Shown: positions 6,492 through 7,354 of the stretch, piece by piece | Layout of the letters: each line of letters begins with the position of its first letter | How positions within the stretch are numbered: the stretch's first letter is position 1 | Assembly (NCBI GenBank): GCA_030432015.1 | Contig: JAUIHJ010000425.1 | Location: forward strand, 1 to 7,354 | From: a bacterium | GTDB lineage: Bacteria; Planctomycetota; Planctomycetia; Pirellulales; Pirellulaceae | Length of the DNA stretch: 7,354 nt | Direction of reading: 5' to 3' | Position numbers and translations under genes: made by a program | The notes under the pieces: model-generated | The model's input: the letters and a program-made list of their open reading frames with translations, nothing else | Told to the model about the DNA's origin: nothing | Database searches by the model: none

Positions 6492-6539
6492 GAGTCGTTA
6501 GCCAATTCGACGTGTTCGTCGCTTGCACCTCAGTTTGAA

Positions 6540-6562
6540 CTGAAGATTTTGCAATCTTTCAG
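6540..6562 (-). repeat. Small hairpin with GCAA tetraloop between transposase remnant and OGT gene
   Basis: On the minus strand CTGAAAGATT, loop GCAA, AATCTTCAG form a 9-bp stem with one bulged A and a GNRA-type loop. It lies about 20 nt past the stop of the transposase remnant. It could be a terminator stem or part of the element's end, but no T-run follows. An overlapping dyad TCAGTT-TG-AACTGA sits at 6530-6543. Confidence 0.4.
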
Positions 6563-6581
6563 ATCAAGCCCAATTGAGCCT

Positions 6582-7025
6582 TTACGTGGTTGACGGATTT
6601 CTTTTTTCGATGATTTCGTTGATGGCCCATTCCAGGGTCGTTCTCATCGTCTCGATCGTCATTGCCCGGCAGGCTTGACCGATGGTCCTCAGTCGAATGA
6701 GAGCCCAGTCCTTCGTACGATTCTGACGCAGTTGGAGTACGAGCAAGCTGTACGCCAGCATGACCAAGTACATATGCCGTGTCTGGCCTTGGCCTTTGCG
6801 AAGCTGACACCCCCCCATTCCCAAATGTTGCTTGCCGTCCCGATGAAACGTCTCTGTGCCTGTCAAGCGACAGCGATAACCTCGCACGATGCGCGTCGCT
6901 TCCCATCTGGTGCGGTTGGTCACCACGATCGTACGAACCTTGGAATCTCTGCGGTTGTTCCACAGGATAACGACCCGCACTTTATGGTTCACACCAGGGA
7001 TGCGAATGGTACACGTGAAGTACCA
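6582..7025 (-). pseudogene. C-terminal remnant of a DDE transposase (IS701/IS4-like)
   Basis: About 147 residues of open frame, beginning after an in-frame TAA at 7026-7028 with WYFTCTIRIPGVNHKVRVV and ending at 6582. It carries the C-terminal signature of a DDE transposase: ILVTNR-like IVVTNRTRWEATRIV, then GTETFHRDGKQHLGMGG containing the third catalytic acid (Glu), then QTRHMYLVMLAYSLLVLQLRQNR. The regions that would supply the two catalytic Asp residues are absent, and there is no convincing start (a GTG at 6992 is internal to the homologous part). Another minus frame reading KWQLIEPGGQ meets this one at 7027-7034, so a 1-base lesion may separate it from more N-terminal sequence. It is dead as a transposase and marks past insertion beside the OGT-type gene. 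The IS family assignment is from memory of the signature and uncertain; that it is a transposase fragment is firm. Confidence 0.8.
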
Positions 7026-7201
7026 TTACCTGGCCGCCCGGCTCTATTAACTGCCATTTCGAGACGATCGCCCGCTTCGTGTGTCCTGTCGGATGCTGGC
7101 CATGCCTTCCGCTGCGGATGCGTCTGGATCGAGTTGACTTCTCGATCGAACACAGGTGAGAAACCGCTAGCCAGCGATACAGGCCCAAGATGCCCGCCGT
7201 G

Positions 7202-7228
7202 CTGTTGCGCATTTGTCGCGCGCAACAG
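7202..7228. repeat. 9-bp perfect inverted repeat
   Basis: CTGTTGCGC at 7202-7210 pairs perfectly with GCGCAACAG at 7220-7228 around a 9-nt loop. No T-run follows on either strand, so it is not a typical intrinsic terminator. It may be an IS end or a dispersed palindromic repeat. Confidence 0.6.
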
Positions 7229-7279
7229 ACTGCCAATTGAAAAAGGGGAAGCGTCCCAATAATTGTTGAAAGTTGAAAG

Positions 7280-7354
7280 ATGGTCTCCCGAAGGGCAAAA
7301 TCTGCCCTTCGCAACCATTCAATATTCGTCGGCTGCAACCGACGGGGAGACCAT
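7280..7354. repeat. 75-bp palindromic element: closed stem with two internal hairpins
   Basis: ATGGTCTCCC at 7280-7289 is the exact reverse complement of GGGAGACCAT at 7345-7354. Directly inside lie GAAGGGCA/TGCCCTTC (7290-7297 with 7303-7310, 5-nt loop) and CGTCGG/CCGACG (7327-7332 with 7339-7344, 6-nt loop), separated by a 16-nt linker. The three helices abut with almost no unpaired bases at the outer junctions, so a single strand could fold as a three-way junction. It contains no coding signal I recognise. It could be a nonautonomous mobile repeat, the terminus of an insertion sequence, or a structured RNA. The outer arm ends at the last base of the window, so it may extend further. Confidence 0.6.

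Larger units (their letters stand above)
7026..7354. other. Stretch without recognisable intact gene, containing inverted repeats
   Basis: Several frames are open here on both strands, but none gives a protein I recognise. Part of 7026-7100 may be degraded N-terminal transposase sequence in another minus frame. The rest is dominated by structure: a 9-bp hairpin at 7202-7228, a GTTGAAA tandem duplication at 7265-7278 and the folded element at 7280-7354. Short open frames that read through these palindromes are probably not genes. Confidence 0.5.

Noticed and set aside
6413..6505. N-terminal extension of the fusion protein to an ATG at 6505
   Set aside because: A strong GAGAGGAG lies 8 nt before the ATG at 6412 and the sulfotransferase fold begins there; the extension would include the promoter-like sequence.
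5726..6538. 270-codon plus-strand open frame
   Set aside because: Antisense to the sulfotransferase module and first TPR; no domain or RBS.
7202..7228. Intrinsic terminator
   Set aside because: The stem is good but no T-run follows on either strand.
6675..7262. 195-codon plus-strand open frame across the transposase remnant
   Set aside because: Antisense to the clear transposase signature and continues through palindromes; no recognisable domain.
7280..7354. Integron attC site or tRNA
   Set aside because: The outer arms lack the GTTRRRY/RYYYAAC core of attC, and there is no tRNA anticodon arm or TTC-containing T loop in the expected place.

Overview
The window looks like accessory chromosome from a planctomycete, probably the Pirellulales/Gemmatales side. 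The grounds are an N-terminal LEPR-XLL-type motif joined to GEVED-like and VCBS/FG-GAP-like repeats, a TIGR03032-type protein, and a large TPR/O-GlcNAc-transferase-like protein, all in GC-rich DNA with long antisense open frames. The lineage is an inference from these protein families; no rRNA or other taxonomic marker is present.

Layout from left to right. Positions 1-1821 (minus strand) hold the 5' part of a large modular, probably exported, repeat protein: a basic N-terminus with an LEPR-XLL-like motif, a GEVED-like domain, seven tandem 50-residue Ca-binding-type repeats, then a second copy of the GEVED entry module that runs off the left edge. A 2-bp deletion between 273 and 274 breaks the reading frame in the last repeat, so the gene as written ends in a 28-residue nonsense tail at 187. 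Positions 1822-2262 are a divergent intergenic region with several dyad sequences. Positions 2263-3354 (plus strand) encode a TIGR03032-type protein of unknown function. It converges, with a 31-bp gap, on a 1008-residue minus-strand gene (3386-6412) that fuses an N-terminal sulfotransferase, about nine TPRs and a C-terminal SPINDLY/OGT-like glycosyltransferase. Positions 6413-6581 are its upstream region with a promoter-like sequence and a small hairpin. Positions 6582-7025 hold the C-terminal remnant of a DDE transposase. Positions 7026-7354 have no recognisable intact gene but contain strong inverted repeats, including a 75-bp element at 7280-7354 that can fold as a closed stem carrying two hairpins.

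How the genes may work together is inference only. The three-domain enzyme could glycosylate Ser/Thr and has a second module of the kind that transfers sulfate. The Ser/Thr-rich repeat protein is one conceivable neighbour substrate. The genes are not in one operon (directions -, +, -), so the link rests on proximity alone. The most notable items are the sulfotransferase-TPR-OGT fusion, the precisely located frameshift in the repeat protein, and the folded 75-bp repeat element at the right edge. I do not see a clearly new defence or mobile system.
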